A program made the position numbers and the translations under genes. Shown here piece after piece: positions 28,864 through 36,453 of a stretch of 64,000 nucleotides of DNA (position 1 is the first letter of the stretch; every line of letters begins with the position of its first letter). This DNA is from Oscillospiraceae bacterium (GTDB lineage Bacteria > Bacillota > Clostridia > Oscillospirales > Oscillospiraceae), in contig JAFROD010000011.1 of NCBI GenBank assembly GCA_017429835.1, positions 1 through 64,000 on the forward strand, written 5' to 3'. The notes beneath the pieces were generated by a model that saw only the letters and a program-made list of their open reading frames with translations, searched no databases and was not told the DNA's origin.

Positions 28864-29067
28864 TTAGGGCTTTCGCCGAAAAGGCAAACCAAGTAATTCG
28901 TCGGAAGACACCTTGTAATAACGACAGAGCGTGATGAAGTGCCGCATCGGCAATTCATTCGCGCCGCGCTCATACCGTGCGTACATCGTCTGGGAGGTTC
29001 CCAATAGTTCTGCGACCTGCTGTTGCGTCAAATCTGCGTCCTCCCGCAGATCACGCAGCTTTTTCAT
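28864..29067 (-). CDS. Small XRE-family repressor
   Basis: A 67-residue single-domain helix-turn-helix protein (LTQQQVAELLGTSQTMYARYERG), typical of Cro/CI-like autoregulators. The ATG at 29067 has GGAGG upstream; the frame also has an ATG 12 bases earlier. It is divergent from the membrane-protein gene at 29210. The shared gap holds two palindromes that are good operator candidates. Base composition here is clearly more AT-rich than in neighbouring genes. Confidence 0.85.
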   Translation of the reverse strand: MKKLRDLREDADLTQQQVAELLGTSQTMYARYERGANELPMRHFITLCRYYKVSSDELLGLPFRRKP

Positions 29068-29117
29068 GTATTCCTCCATACCGCTGCATCCACATCCTTT
29101 GTGTGGGTATCATATCA

Positions 29118-29158
29118 CAGTAAATATATTTACTATTGACTTTAGTAAATATATTTAT
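29118..29158. promoter_or_regulatory. Tandem palindromic operator between divergent genes
   Basis: AGTAAATATATTTACT (29118-29133) is a perfect 16-bp palindrome. AGTAAATATATTTATT (29143-29158) repeats it with one change, 25 bases centre to centre. A TTGACT box lies between them. This is the arrangement expected for binding by a dimeric XRE repressor. Confidence 0.75.
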
Positions 29159-29209
29159 TATTATTAATCAAGCAGTTAATAGAAACGGTGTTATGAGGAG
29201 GTGGCTGAA

Positions 29210-30115
29210 GTGCTTGTCACATTTTTCTTTCGGCGTTATCCGAACAGCCGACTTGCAACCTTTGTTAGTGTGATTGCTGGCATTTCACTTTGTTTTTCTG
29301 CTGCCCTTATCACTGCACTGATATTCTCCGGTTTGGGAAAAGACGCGGACGAGAAGCGCGCATTCCTTCTTTGCGGGATAATTTGCGCTGCGCTGTATTT
29401 TGTCTTACGTGTTCTTGCAAATTGGATCAATGAACGGAAGTCAGCGAAACACAAAACCAACGAAAAGTATGCAAAAAAAGGAGAAAGTAATATGTATGAA
29501 AGCACACAAACAGAACAACCAAAGAACAAGAGATTCCGATTCTGGTGGATTATTGTTGGAATAATTGCGTTGCTAATTGGCAAAGGACTTGGTAATAGAA
29601 TTGGAACCGAGTGGAGCAACCGTAACGCTTCCGAGACGAATGAACGGGAGACTACCGTGGCGGAAGAGCAGGACGACGGCAGCCTGCCTGCAAGTCTGCG
29701 CGGCAGCGTCGGAGAGACGAAAACGTTTGACTGCTATTATATTGAAGCCGTCTATTTTTTTAACCTCGACAATTATTTTCAGCCAGTTATAGCCGACAAC
29801 AATTGTGAATACCTGTGCAAGGTATATATAGGCGAAGGAAAGCATGATACCGACTGCGTCTATATGCACATTTCAGTGGTAGAGTATACCAAGTATTTCG
29901 GACAGGACAGCACCTCAACGGTTGGAGCATCCGGAGCATTTCTCATTAGTACCGACGGGAATTATGCACGCAAGTATGACACGCCGATCAAAATCACCGC
30001 GAAAATCATTGATATTCACGATACGGCGTTGAACGGCGAATACTCGTTTGCAGATGATATCGAAAGCAAAACCGGCAAAACAAAGATGATGGATTTCATA
30101 TCCATATCAAATTGA
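29210..30115 (+). CDS. Membrane protein of unknown function in AT-rich cassette
   Basis: A 301-residue protein. It has two N-terminal hydrophobic segments (LATFVSVIAGISLCFSAALI; FLLCGIICAALYFVLRVLA), a charged loop, a third segment (FWWIIVGIIALLIGKGLG, ~110-128) and a ~160-residue, probably extracytoplasmic, C-terminal domain of unknown family (GETKTFDCYYIEAVYFFNLD...). GTG 29210 has GAGGAGG upstream. An internal in-frame ATG at 29492 has a very strong AAAGGAG site, so a 207-residue product with one membrane segment may also or instead be made. Low GC and the adjacent XRE gene suggest acquisition by transfer. Confidence 0.7.
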   Translation: MLVTFFFRRYPNSRLATFVSVIAGISLCFSAALITALIFSGLGKDADEKRAFLLCGIICAALYFVLRVLANWINERKSAKHKTNEKYAKKGESNMYESTQTEQPKNKRFRFWWIIVGIIALLIGKGLGNRIGTEWSNRNASETNERETTVAEEQDDGSLPASLRGSVGETKTFDCYYIEAVYFFNLDNYFQPVIADNNCEYLCKVYIGEGKHDTDCVYMHISVVEYTKYFGQDSTSTVGASGAFLISTDGNYARKYDTPIKITAKIIDIHDTALNGEYSFADDIESKTGKTKMMDFISISN

Positions 30116-30121
30116 CGGAAA

Positions 30122-30159
30122 CAAAACGGAGCATTGTTACGAACAATGCTCCGTTTTGC
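30122..30159 (+). terminator. Terminator; right copy of pair flanking the AT-rich cassette
   Basis: The arms AAAACGGAGCATTGTT and AACAATGCTCCGTTTT are identical to those of the hairpin at 28818; only the loop and outermost bases differ. Confidence 0.9.
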
Positions 30160-30193
30160 CATGTCTTGCTACAAAGCTGCAAATTCCCCGCGT

Positions 30194-30277
30194 TGTCATT
30201 GCGAGGTTGCGTCTGCGACCGTGGCACCCCCCTCTCGCGTCATTGCGAGACTTGCGGAGCAAGTCGTGGCCATCTGT
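30194..30277 (+). repeat. Two REP-like palindromes in direct orientation
   Basis: TGTCATTGCGAGG...CGTGGCAC (30194-30226) and CGTCATTGCGAG-ACTTGCGGAGCAAGT-CGTGGCCATCTG (30238-30277) are members of the family seen at 6717. No gene is visible in 30160-30458. Confidence 0.75.
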
Positions 30278-30374
30278 CCGTGACAGGAATGGCACGTTTA
30301 CCGAATAGCGAAGGATTGCCCTGCCTGCAAATAACGTGTTTTTTCTGACAGAAAACGTCCAAAGATCGGCAGAT

Positions 30375-30410
30375 ACGGATCGCCACGCCGCAGCGCGGCT
30401 CGCAATGACA
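30375..30410 (-). repeat. REP-like palindrome in inverse orientation
   Basis: ACGGATCGCCACG - CCGCAGCGCGG - CTCGCAATGACA. With the two copies at 30194-30277 it forms a head-to-head cluster like a BIME. Confidence 0.75.
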
Positions 30411-30458
30411 CGGTCGGGGGGAACAATTCCGCATTCGCTTTCTACCTTCTGTTCGTCA

Positions 30459-30496
30459 CAAAAAACGGAGCGCTGTGTTCCAGCGCTCCGTTTTGC
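30459..30496 (-). terminator. Terminator of fba
   Basis: The stem ACGGAGCGCTG/CAGCGCTCCGT is flanked by A and T runs. It lies 10 bases beyond the fba stop on the minus strand. Confidence 0.88.
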
Positions 30497-30505
30497 TGTA
30501 TTTTC

Positions 30506-31474
30506 TTATGCCTTGCCGGCGCAGCCGAGGACGTCGATCAGCTTGTGCTTGACCATTTCCTTGATGTTGTTGCGGGCGGGCTTGAGGTACTGGCGCGGAT
30601 CGAAGTGATCCGGATGCTCGACGAAGTAGGCGCGGATGGTGCCGGTCATGGCAAGGCGCAGGTCGGAGTCAATGTTGATCTTGCAGACCGCGCTGCGGGC
30701 CGCCTCACGGAGCTGCTCCTCGGGGATGCCGATTGCGTCGGGCATGTTGCCGCCGTTGGCGTTGATCATCTTCACGAATTCCTGCGGGACGGAGGAAGAG
30801 CCGTGCAGAACGATCGGGAAGCCGGGCAGACGCTTCTCGCACTCATGCAGAACGTCGAAGCGCAGGGGAGGCGGAACAAGGATGCCCTTTTCGTTTCTGG
30901 TGCACTGCGCGGCGGTGAACTTGTACGCGCCGTGGGACGTGCCGATGGCGATGGCGAGGGAGTCGCAGCCGGTCTTGGAGACGAACTCCTCGACCTCTTC
31001 CGGATGGGTGTAGGACGAATCCTCGGCGGAAACCTTGACCTCGTCCTCGACGCCTGCGAGCGTGCCGAGCTCCGCCTCGACCACGACGCCGTGGTCATGG
31101 GCGTATTCGACGACCTTGCGGGTGATCTCGATGTTCTCCGCGAAGGGCTTGGAGGACGCGTCGATCATGACGGAGGTGAAGCCGCCGTCGATGCAGCTCT
31201 TGCAGGTCTCAAAGTCGGGGCCGTGATCCAGATGCAGCGCGATGGGAATGTCCGGATTCTCGATGACCGCCGCTTCGACCAGCTTCATCAGGTAAGTATG
31301 GTTCGCGTAGGCGCGGGCGCCCTTGGAAACCTGCAGAATGACCGGGGAATGGGTCTCCGCGCAGGCCTCGGTGATGCCCTGTACGATCTCCATGTTGTTG
31401 ACGTTGAAAGCGCCGATGGCGTAGCCGCCGTCATAGGCCTTTCGGAACATTTCGGTTGTGGTTACCAGAGGCAT
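30506..31474 (-). CDS. fba: Class II fructose-bisphosphate aldolase
   Basis: A 322-residue zinc-dependent aldolase, cleaving fructose-1,6-bisphosphate to DHAP and glyceraldehyde-3-phosphate in glycolysis and running the reverse reaction in gluconeogenesis. Visible motifs are ALHLDHGPDFETC (catalytic Asp and zinc His), GFTSVMIDASSKPFAENI, VEAELGTLAGVEDEV (zinc Glu), IGTSHGAYKF (zinc His) and IVLHGSSSVP (zinc His in the LHGSS motif). The ATG at 31474 follows AAAGGAG. It is monocistronic with its own promoter and terminator. Confidence 0.96.
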   Translation of the reverse strand: MPLVTTTEMFRKAYDGGYAIGAFNVNNMEIVQGITEACAETHSPVILQVSKGARAYANHTYLMKLVEAAVIENPDIPIALHLDHGPDFETCKSCIDGGFTSVMIDASSKPFAENIEITRKVVEYAHDHGVVVEAELGTLAGVEDEVKVSAEDSSYTHPEEVEEFVSKTGCDSLAIAIGTSHGAYKFTAAQCTRNEKGILVPPPLRFDVLHECEKRLPGFPIVLHGSSSVPQEFVKMINANGGNMPDAIGIPEEQLREAARSAVCKINIDSDLRLAMTGTIRAYFVEHPDHFDPRQYLKPARNNIKEMVKHKLIDVLGCAGKA

Positions 31475-31511
31475 AGTGAAAACACTCCTTTGTGTATTGA
31501 TTTGCGGAAAT

Positions 31512-31539
31512 ATTATACCATATTTATACAGGATTGCAA
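31512..31539 (-). promoter_or_regulatory. Promoter of fba
   Basis: On the minus strand TTGCAA and TATAAT are separated by 16 bases, about 37 bases before the start. Confidence 0.7.
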
Positions 31540-31543
31540 GTAT

Positions 31544-32089
31544 TTAGAGCAGGTTTTCGTCATAAACGGCGCGGCTGCCGCCGATGAATTTCGGGCGGAC
31601 GCGCGCGGCAAGCAGGATCGCGCTGCCGATGTGATCGATCCCCAGACGGCAAGGCACGGCGACCTCCTTTAAATGCATGCCGATCAGCGTGCCGCCGATG
31701 TCCAGCCCCGCGTCGGCGCGGATATGCTCGAGCGCCACCGGGTCGCGGAAGGAGCGATAGGCGGCGGTGGCGAAGGAGCCGCCCGCCTTCGGCTGCGGCA
31801 CGACGTTGACGGGCTCGGCAGAGCCCGCCGCCTCGCGCTCGATGATGATCGCGCGGTTCAGGTGCTCGCAGCACTGCGCCGCCAGATAAATGCCTTTTTC
31901 CGACAGAACGCCGTAGATCGCGTCGAACACGGTCTGCGCGACCTCGGGGCGGGAGTCCGTGCCGATCCGGCTGCCGGATATCTCGCTGGTCGAGCAGCCG
32001 ACGACGACGATGTCGCCCCTGCGGAGCTTCGCTTTTTCGCAGAGCGTCTGCGCGGCAAGCGCAGCCTGCTGTCTGATCTCATCTATCAT
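31544..32089 (-). CDS. DUF436 / TIGR01440-family protein
   Basis: A 181-residue protein of a widespread Firmicute family (TIGR01440, B. subtilis YwlG-type) of unknown function. Conserved stretches are VVVGCSTSEISGSRIGT, QCCEHLNRAIIIE, GGSFATAAYRSF and IGIDHIGSAILLAARVRPKFIGG. I choose the ATG at 32089; GGAGG is 11 bases upstream, a longer spacing than usual. The gene overlaps the end of the ECF S-component by 11 bases, so the two are coupled. Confidence 0.85.
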   Translation of the reverse strand: MIDEIRQQAALAAQTLCEKAKLRRGDIVVVGCSTSEISGSRIGTDSRPEVAQTVFDAIYGVLSEKGIYLAAQCCEHLNRAIIIEREAAGSAEPVNVVPQPKAGGSFATAAYRSFRDPVALEHIRADAGLDIGGTLIGMHLKEVAVPCRLGIDHIGSAILLAARVRPKFIGGSRAVYDENLL

Positions 32090-32606
32090 GGGTAGAAACA
32101 CCTCCGAATCGTTCTGAAACGTGCGCGCGATCCAGCACGAGGAAGAGAAGGATCGCGGCTGCGGCGTTGACCGCCGCCTGCGGCAGGTTGGTCGTCAGCA
32201 GGGCCTCCGTGCTGCCTCCCAGACCGTAGAGCGCCCACTCATAGCAGAAATAGCCCGCCGCCATCACGAACTCGCCCGCGACCGCGCCGAGCACGGCGCC
32301 GCGGATCCGGTGCGTTTTCTGACTGCGCAGCAGGAAAGCGGCGGTCAGCGCGGTCAGGAATTTGATGACGAGAGTTGCCGGCGCGTACAGGACGAAGCCG
32401 AGCAGGACGTCCGCCAGCGCCGCGCCGACGCCGCCCGCGCCCGCGCCCCAGAGAGGAGCGAGCAGGAACGCGCCGAGCAGTACGACGGTATCGCCCAGAT
32501 TGAAGTACCCGATCGGCGACGGGATTTGAAGCAGCGCAGTCGCGGCGCAGACCAGCGCGGCGAAGAGCGCCGCCTGCACCAGCCGGTGCAGGGTCAGCTT
32601 GCTCAT
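32079..32606 (-). CDS. ECF transporter S component
   Basis: A 175-residue membrane protein with five or six hydrophobic segments. It has the ECF substrate-binding (S-subunit) pattern: IPSPIGYFNLGDTVVLLGAF, the wide LAPLWGAGAGGVGAALADVL and helix-packing glycines. S components bind a vitamin or cofactor precursor and use a shared EcfAA'T module. The substrate is not evident from sequence; there is no obvious riboswitch in the 30-base leader. It starts at ATG 32606 after GAGGAAA and overlaps the DUF436 gene. Confidence 0.85.
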   Translation of the reverse strand: MSKLTLHRLVQAALFAALVCAATALLQIPSPIGYFNLGDTVVLLGAFLLAPLWGAGAGGVGAALADVLLGFVLYAPATLVIKFLTALTAAFLLRSQKTHRIRGAVLGAVAGEFVMAAGYFCYEWALYGLGGSTEALLTTNLPQAAVNAAAAILLFLVLDRAHVSERFGGVSTHDR

Positions 32607-32637
32607 TGCGGTTTCCTCGCTTTTGTTTTCTGGCACG

Positions 32638-32666
32638 ATTATACCGCAATGAGAACGAAATGGCAA
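32638..32666 (-). promoter_or_regulatory. Promoter of the ECF-S/DUF436 operon
   Basis: On the minus strand TTGCCA and TATAAT are separated by 17 bases. Confidence 0.75.
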
Positions 32667-32672
32667 GTGGGA

Positions 32673-33722
32673 TTATTCTGCGGCTTCGACCAGATCGTAG
32701 AGCTGCTTGAGCAGAATCGCGCCGATCGGCAGAAGGATCATGCCCATCACGCCGAACAGACGGAAGCCCGCGTAGAGGGAAAGCAGGGTCAGCAGGGGGT
32801 GCATGCCGATCTGCCTGCCGAGGAAGCGCGGCTCCAGAATGGCGCGGGAAACGGCGGCTGCGGCGTACAGCAGCAGCAGTCCGACTGCGAGGGAGGTCTC
32901 GCCGCGCAGAAGCGTGATAAGACTCCACGGGATCAGCACCGTGCCGGAGCCGAAGACCGGCAGCGCGTCAATGACGGCGATGATCAGGGCAGTCAGCGGC
33001 GCGTTTGGCACGCGCAGGAGCAGCAGTCCGACCGTCAGAATGGAAAACGTCACACCGGTCAGCCAGAGCTGCGCCTTAAAATAGCCGCCGAGGGCGGTCT
33101 TCAGGCGCTTGCAGACGGTGTGAAAGCGCTCAATCCAGTCCTCCGGCACGCGGCGGCGCACCGCGCTGCAGAGCTGACTGCGCTGGGAGGAAAAGAAAAA
33201 GGCGGAAAGCAGGGTCGTCAGCAGGAAGAGAAGGCAGTCCGGCAGGAAGGAGATCAGATCGCCCGCCATGCGCAGCAGCCGGTCGGATACCGTACCGGCG
33301 AGCACGCTCCCGCCCTCGAACAGCCGGTCGACCCATTGCGCCGCGATCGCGGCGGTGGAAGCGGGCAGATTTGCGCTCAGACGCAGGAGATTTCCGTGCA
33401 GGTCGTCAAGCGGCTGCTCCAGCGAAGAAAACAGCGCGGGAAGCCGCCGCGCCAGCCGTTCCAGCTCCGCTACGGCGAATCTGCCCAGGAAAAACAGCCC
33501 CGCGATCACGGCAAGGCAGACGAAGCTGACCGTCAGAAACGACGACAGCCACGCGGGAAAGCGCGCACGTTTTTGCAGCCATGCCGCCATGGGATACGCC
33601 GCGCACGAGAGAATATAGCCCAGCAGGAAGGGCAGTCCGATCGGCAGAAGCAGCTTCGCCGTCAGCCAGACCCCGACGACTCCCGCAGCGACGCAGGCAA
33701 GCAGTTTCCACGGTTGTTTCAC
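32673..33722 (-). CDS. ytvI: YtvI-like sporulation membrane protein (AI-2E transporter family)
   Basis: A 349-residue integral membrane protein with eight predicted membrane segments and a soluble loop after the third or fourth. It belongs to the AI-2E/PerM transporter superfamily (motif VIDALPVFGSGTVLIPW, SRAILEPRFLGRQIGMHPLLTL). Length and pattern match the YtvI clade (TIGR02872), which is tied to sporulation. The GTG at 33722 has AAAGGAGGAA upstream; the open frame begins 10 codons earlier. It is divergent from the ACT-domain gene. Confidence 0.85.
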   Translation of the reverse strand: MKQPWKLLACVAAGVVGVWLTAKLLLPIGLPFLLGYILSCAAYPMAAWLQKRARFPAWLSSFLTVSFVCLAVIAGLFFLGRFAVAELERLARRLPALFSSLEQPLDDLHGNLLRLSANLPASTAAIAAQWVDRLFEGGSVLAGTVSDRLLRMAGDLISFLPDCLLFLLTTLLSAFFFSSQRSQLCSAVRRRVPEDWIERFHTVCKRLKTALGGYFKAQLWLTGVTFSILTVGLLLLRVPNAPLTALIIAVIDALPVFGSGTVLIPWSLITLLRGETSLAVGLLLLYAAAAVSRAILEPRFLGRQIGMHPLLTLLSLYAGFRLFGVMGMILLPIGAILLKQLYDLVEAAE

Positions 33723-33754
33723 GGCGATTCCTCCTTTTCCGACAGAGAGCACCC

Positions 33755-33783
33755 TTGCTTTTTGCGCGGAGTTGTGATAAGAT
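33755..33783 (+). promoter_or_regulatory. Promoter of the ACT-domain gene
   Basis: TTGCTT and TAAGAT are separated by 17 bases, 53 bases before the start. Confidence 0.6.
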
Positions 33784-33835
33784 GTTCTCGAGAGAAAAAC
33801 AAATGAATTCTAACTGCGTACAGGAGGAAGACAGA

Positions 33836-34276
33836 ATGATCCAACTGCCGAAGTATTATATCGTGGAGGCAAGCGCGCTTCCCGAGGTGTTTCTGAAGGT
33901 CGCACAGGCAAAATGGCTCCTGGAAACGGGAGAAGCCGCCACGGTCAACGAGGCTGCGAAAGCGACCGGCATCAGCCGCAGCGCGTTTTATAAGTACCGC
34001 GATGCGATCTCGCCGTTCCAGAATCTGATGGCGGGGCGCATTCTGACCTTCCATTTTATCCTGCGGGACGTAACGGGTCTGCTGTCCTCCATACTGTCCA
34101 TTTTTGCCCAATTCGGCGCAAATATACTCACGATCCATCAGACGATCCCGACCAACGGCTGCGCGGCAGTGACGATCTCCGCTGAGACGACGGCGGTCGA
34201 GCAGGGCGCGGAGGAACTGCTCAGGACGCTTTCCCGCATGGAGGGCGTTTTGAAGGCGGAGATCCTCGCCGGCTGA
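33836..34276 (+). CDS. PheB-like ACT domain protein (UPF0735)
   Basis: A 146-residue protein. The N-terminal part carries a small HTH-like region (TVNEAAKATGISRSAFYKYRD). The C-terminal ~75 residues are an ACT domain (FHFILRDVTGLLSSILSIFA, NILTIHQTIPTNGCAAVTIS), which commonly binds amino acids. This is the UPF0735/PheB layout, often linked to aromatic amino acid genes. ATG 33836 follows CAGGAGG. It is flanked by its own promoter and terminator. Binding of phenylalanine or another amino acid is inference. Confidence 0.85.
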   Translation: MIQLPKYYIVEASALPEVFLKVAQAKWLLETGEAATVNEAAKATGISRSAFYKYRDAISPFQNLMAGRILTFHFILRDVTGLLSSILSIFAQFGANILTIHQTIPTNGCAAVTISAETTAVEQGAEELLRTLSRMEGVLKAEILAG

Positions 34277-34290
34277 GAGAAAAGCACAAA

Positions 34291-34321
34291 AAAAGCACCT
34301 GCTGAAGCAGGTGCTTTTTTC
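34291..34321. terminator. Bidirectional terminator
   Basis: AAAAGCACCTGCT-GAA-GCAGGTGCTTTTTT ends the ACT-domain gene and the minus-strand Ig-like gene. Confidence 0.9.
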
Positions 34322-34326
34322 TTATG

Positions 34327-36282
34327 TTATCCGATCGTGATCCACATCGCGGGCCGGACTGCGCCGGCGGCGCTGTCGGCGTCGTTGCCGTTGTAATGGA
34401 TCGCGCCGCTGCTGCCGACGTTTGCCGCGCTGCCGATCCGATCGCCGGGCGTCCGCAGCCACCACCAGCAGTTGCCGCCGTTGCCGACGTAAGCGCCCTG
34501 GGCGGTGCAGTACGCCGTGCCTTTGCACAGCCGCGCTGCGTCGGAGCCGAAGTACCAGTTTGCTTCCGAAATGCTCAGCAGGAAGATCTTGTCGTAGGTA
34601 TTACTGCCGGCGTTCGTTCCGAACGAGGGATTCCCGCTCGCGGCGACCGTCGTGTTCAGAATACGGCTCTGCTCCTGCGAAGTGAACGCGCTGTAGTAGA
34701 ACGTATCGTTCAGCCACGTCCGCAGAGAGCAGCTATCCCAAGTCGCGTTGCTCATCGAACCGTTGAAGAGCTGACAGTCAAGCCCGTAGCGGCTGACGAC
34801 GAGCACGCTGCTGCCCTGCTTGTCGAGCACCAGCCATTCGATTTCCTCTTTTCCGTCGTAGGCGTTGTTGTCCTGCTCATAGGTGCCGAGCAACAGAATG
34901 TCGCCGACTTCGACCTGCGTCGAACTTGCCGGCTTCGCGGAGGCGGAGACCTCGACGTGACAGGAGGAGTCCTTCCCGTTGGAAGCGGCGGCGATGATCT
35001 CGCAGGAGCCCGCGCCGACGGCGGTGACGTTGCCCTTGTCATCGACCGTTGCGACGGAGGGGTTGCTCGAGCGCCAGGAAATGGTCTTGTCCGTTGCGTC
35101 GCTCGGGTAGAACGTGACCGTCAGCGCGAATGTGTCGCCGACCTTGAGGTCGTCCACCCAGTAGTCGGACAGGGAAATGAATTCGAGCTCCGCGATCTTC
35201 TCAGTGACGGTAACGGTGCAGCACGCGCTGCTGCCGTTGGGAAGGGAAGCGGTGATGTCGCAGACACCGACGCCGACGCCGACGACGTTGCCCTTGTCAT
35301 CGACCGTTGCGACGGAGGGGCTGCTCGAAGTCCAGGTGACGGACACGTCTGCGCTTTCGGGGAAGATATACGCCTTCAGGACGTGCGTGTCGCCGACGGT
35401 GAGTCCGAGCTGGTATTCGACCATGAGAACGGAGTACTCCTCGACCGTAACGGAGCAGGACGTGCTGATGCCGTTGGAGGAAGCGGCGGTAATGACGCAG
35501 GTGCCGCCGCTGACGGCGGTGACCGTTCCGTTGTCGACGGTTGCGACGGCGGGATTGCTGGACGACCATTCGAGGTTCGCGTCCTTAGCTTCCTCGGGCA
35601 GGATCTCGGCGGTCAAAACGCGCGTTTCGCCGACGCCGACGGTGAGCGCGGATTCAGACATCAAAATGTTTACGGGCGCAACCTTTACCTTGACAGTACA
35701 GGAAGCGCTCTTTCCGTTGGCAGTCGTGGCGGTGATCTCACAGGTGCCGGCTCTCTCGCCGGTCACCTTGCCGCTGCTTGAAACGTGCGCGACGTCCGGA
35801 TCGCTGGACGACCACGTGACGTCCTTACGCAGGGAAAAGCCAGGAGATACTTCTGCCGTCAGCTTGACCGTTTCCCCGCAGGCAAGCTTCAGACTGGTCT
35901 GCGAAAGCTCCACGGAGAACGGCATGAAAACGAAGAGCAGCAGGGCAGCGGCGGCGATCAGGGCGACGACGGCTGCGCTAAGACCGATGATCAGACCGGT
36001 CTTTTTCTTCTTCGGTTTTGCGGCAGGCGCAGGCATCCGGGCAGGGGCTTGAGCAGGCGCGGGCGCTCTGTATTGATTCGGCGCGTAGCCGGCAACGCGT
36101 TGCTGCGGCGCGTAATTCGGCTGCTTCTGGCTGACGGGCGGAACGTATGCGGGCGCTGCGTCAGTCTGCTGGGCAGCCGGCACGTAAACCGGAGCGGCCT
36201 CTGCCAGCCGTGCGCCGCAGTTCTGGCAGAACGCTTCGCCGGGCCCGTGGGGTTTGCCGCAAACGGAACAGTATTGATCCAT
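34327..36282 (-). CDS. Zinc-ribbon / membrane / BIG2 Ig-like protein with DUF6273-type C-terminus
   Basis: A 651-residue protein. It begins with a cytoplasmic zinc ribbon (CSVCGKPHGPGEAFCQNCG, residues 5-23). A Pro/Ala-rich linker and one membrane segment follow (GLIIGLSAAVVALIAAAALL, ~100-125). Four BIG2 Ig-like domains come next (LKLACGETVKLTAEVSP; TWSSSDPDVAHVSSSGKVTG; SNPSVATVDDKGNVTAVGAG). The last ~190 residues resemble the DUF6273 domain (EWLVLDKQGSSVLVVSRYGL; LRTWLNDTFYYSAFTSQEQ; WWLRTPGD; VRPAMWI). Topology would put the zinc ribbon inside and the Ig stalk outside. ATG 36282 has GGGAGAG upstream. It is paralogous to the gene at 36454. Confidence 0.82.
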   Translation of the reverse strand: MDQYCSVCGKPHGPGEAFCQNCGARLAEAAPVYVPAAQQTDAAPAYVPPVSQKQPNYAPQQRVAGYAPNQYRAPAPAQAPARMPAPAAKPKKKKTGLIIGLSAAVVALIAAAALLLFVFMPFSVELSQTSLKLACGETVKLTAEVSPGFSLRKDVTWSSSDPDVAHVSSSGKVTGERAGTCEITATTANGKSASCTVKVKVAPVNILMSESALTVGVGETRVLTAEILPEEAKDANLEWSSSNPAVATVDNGTVTAVSGGTCVITAASSNGISTSCSVTVEEYSVLMVEYQLGLTVGDTHVLKAYIFPESADVSVTWTSSSPSVATVDDKGNVVGVGVGVCDITASLPNGSSACCTVTVTEKIAELEFISLSDYWVDDLKVGDTFALTVTFYPSDATDKTISWRSSNPSVATVDDKGNVTAVGAGSCEIIAAASNGKDSSCHVEVSASAKPASSTQVEVGDILLLGTYEQDNNAYDGKEEIEWLVLDKQGSSVLVVSRYGLDCQLFNGSMSNATWDSCSLRTWLNDTFYYSAFTSQEQSRILNTTVAASGNPSFGTNAGSNTYDKIFLLSISEANWYFGSDAARLCKGTAYCTAQGAYVGNGGNCWWWLRTPGDRIGSAANVGSSGAIHYNGNDADSAAGAVRPAMWITIG

Positions 36283-36347
36283 GCTTGTTTCTCTCCCTTT
36301 TGATTTCATATTCTGAAAACGTTTCTGAGGTTTTCTTTGACTCTTTC

Positions 36348-36376
36348 AGTTTAAGAGGAATTCTCTGCGCTGTCAA
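36348..36376 (-). promoter_or_regulatory. Promoter of the Ig-like gene at 34327
   Basis: On the minus strand TTGACA and TAAACT are separated by 17 bases. The promoter is very similar to that of the paralogue at 38228, including the GCGCA after the -35. Confidence 0.75.
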
Positions 36377-36395
36377 GAAAAAAAGACCGTCCCGC

Positions 36396-36435
36396 AAAAA
36401 AACGACCGGCAGGCAGCGCTGCCGCTGCCTGCCGG
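36396..36435 (-). terminator. Terminator of the Ig-like gene at 36454
   Basis: On the minus strand the stem CCGGCAGGCAG/CTGCCTGCCGG is followed by TCG and a run of seven T. Confidence 0.88.
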
Positions 36436-36453
36436 AACAGATTTGTTGACTGT

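Noticed and set aside
33581..33835. N-terminal extension of the ACT-domain protein
   Set aside because: The region contains the promoter and overlaps the divergent ytvI-like gene; the ATG at 33836 has AGGAGG at proper spacing.
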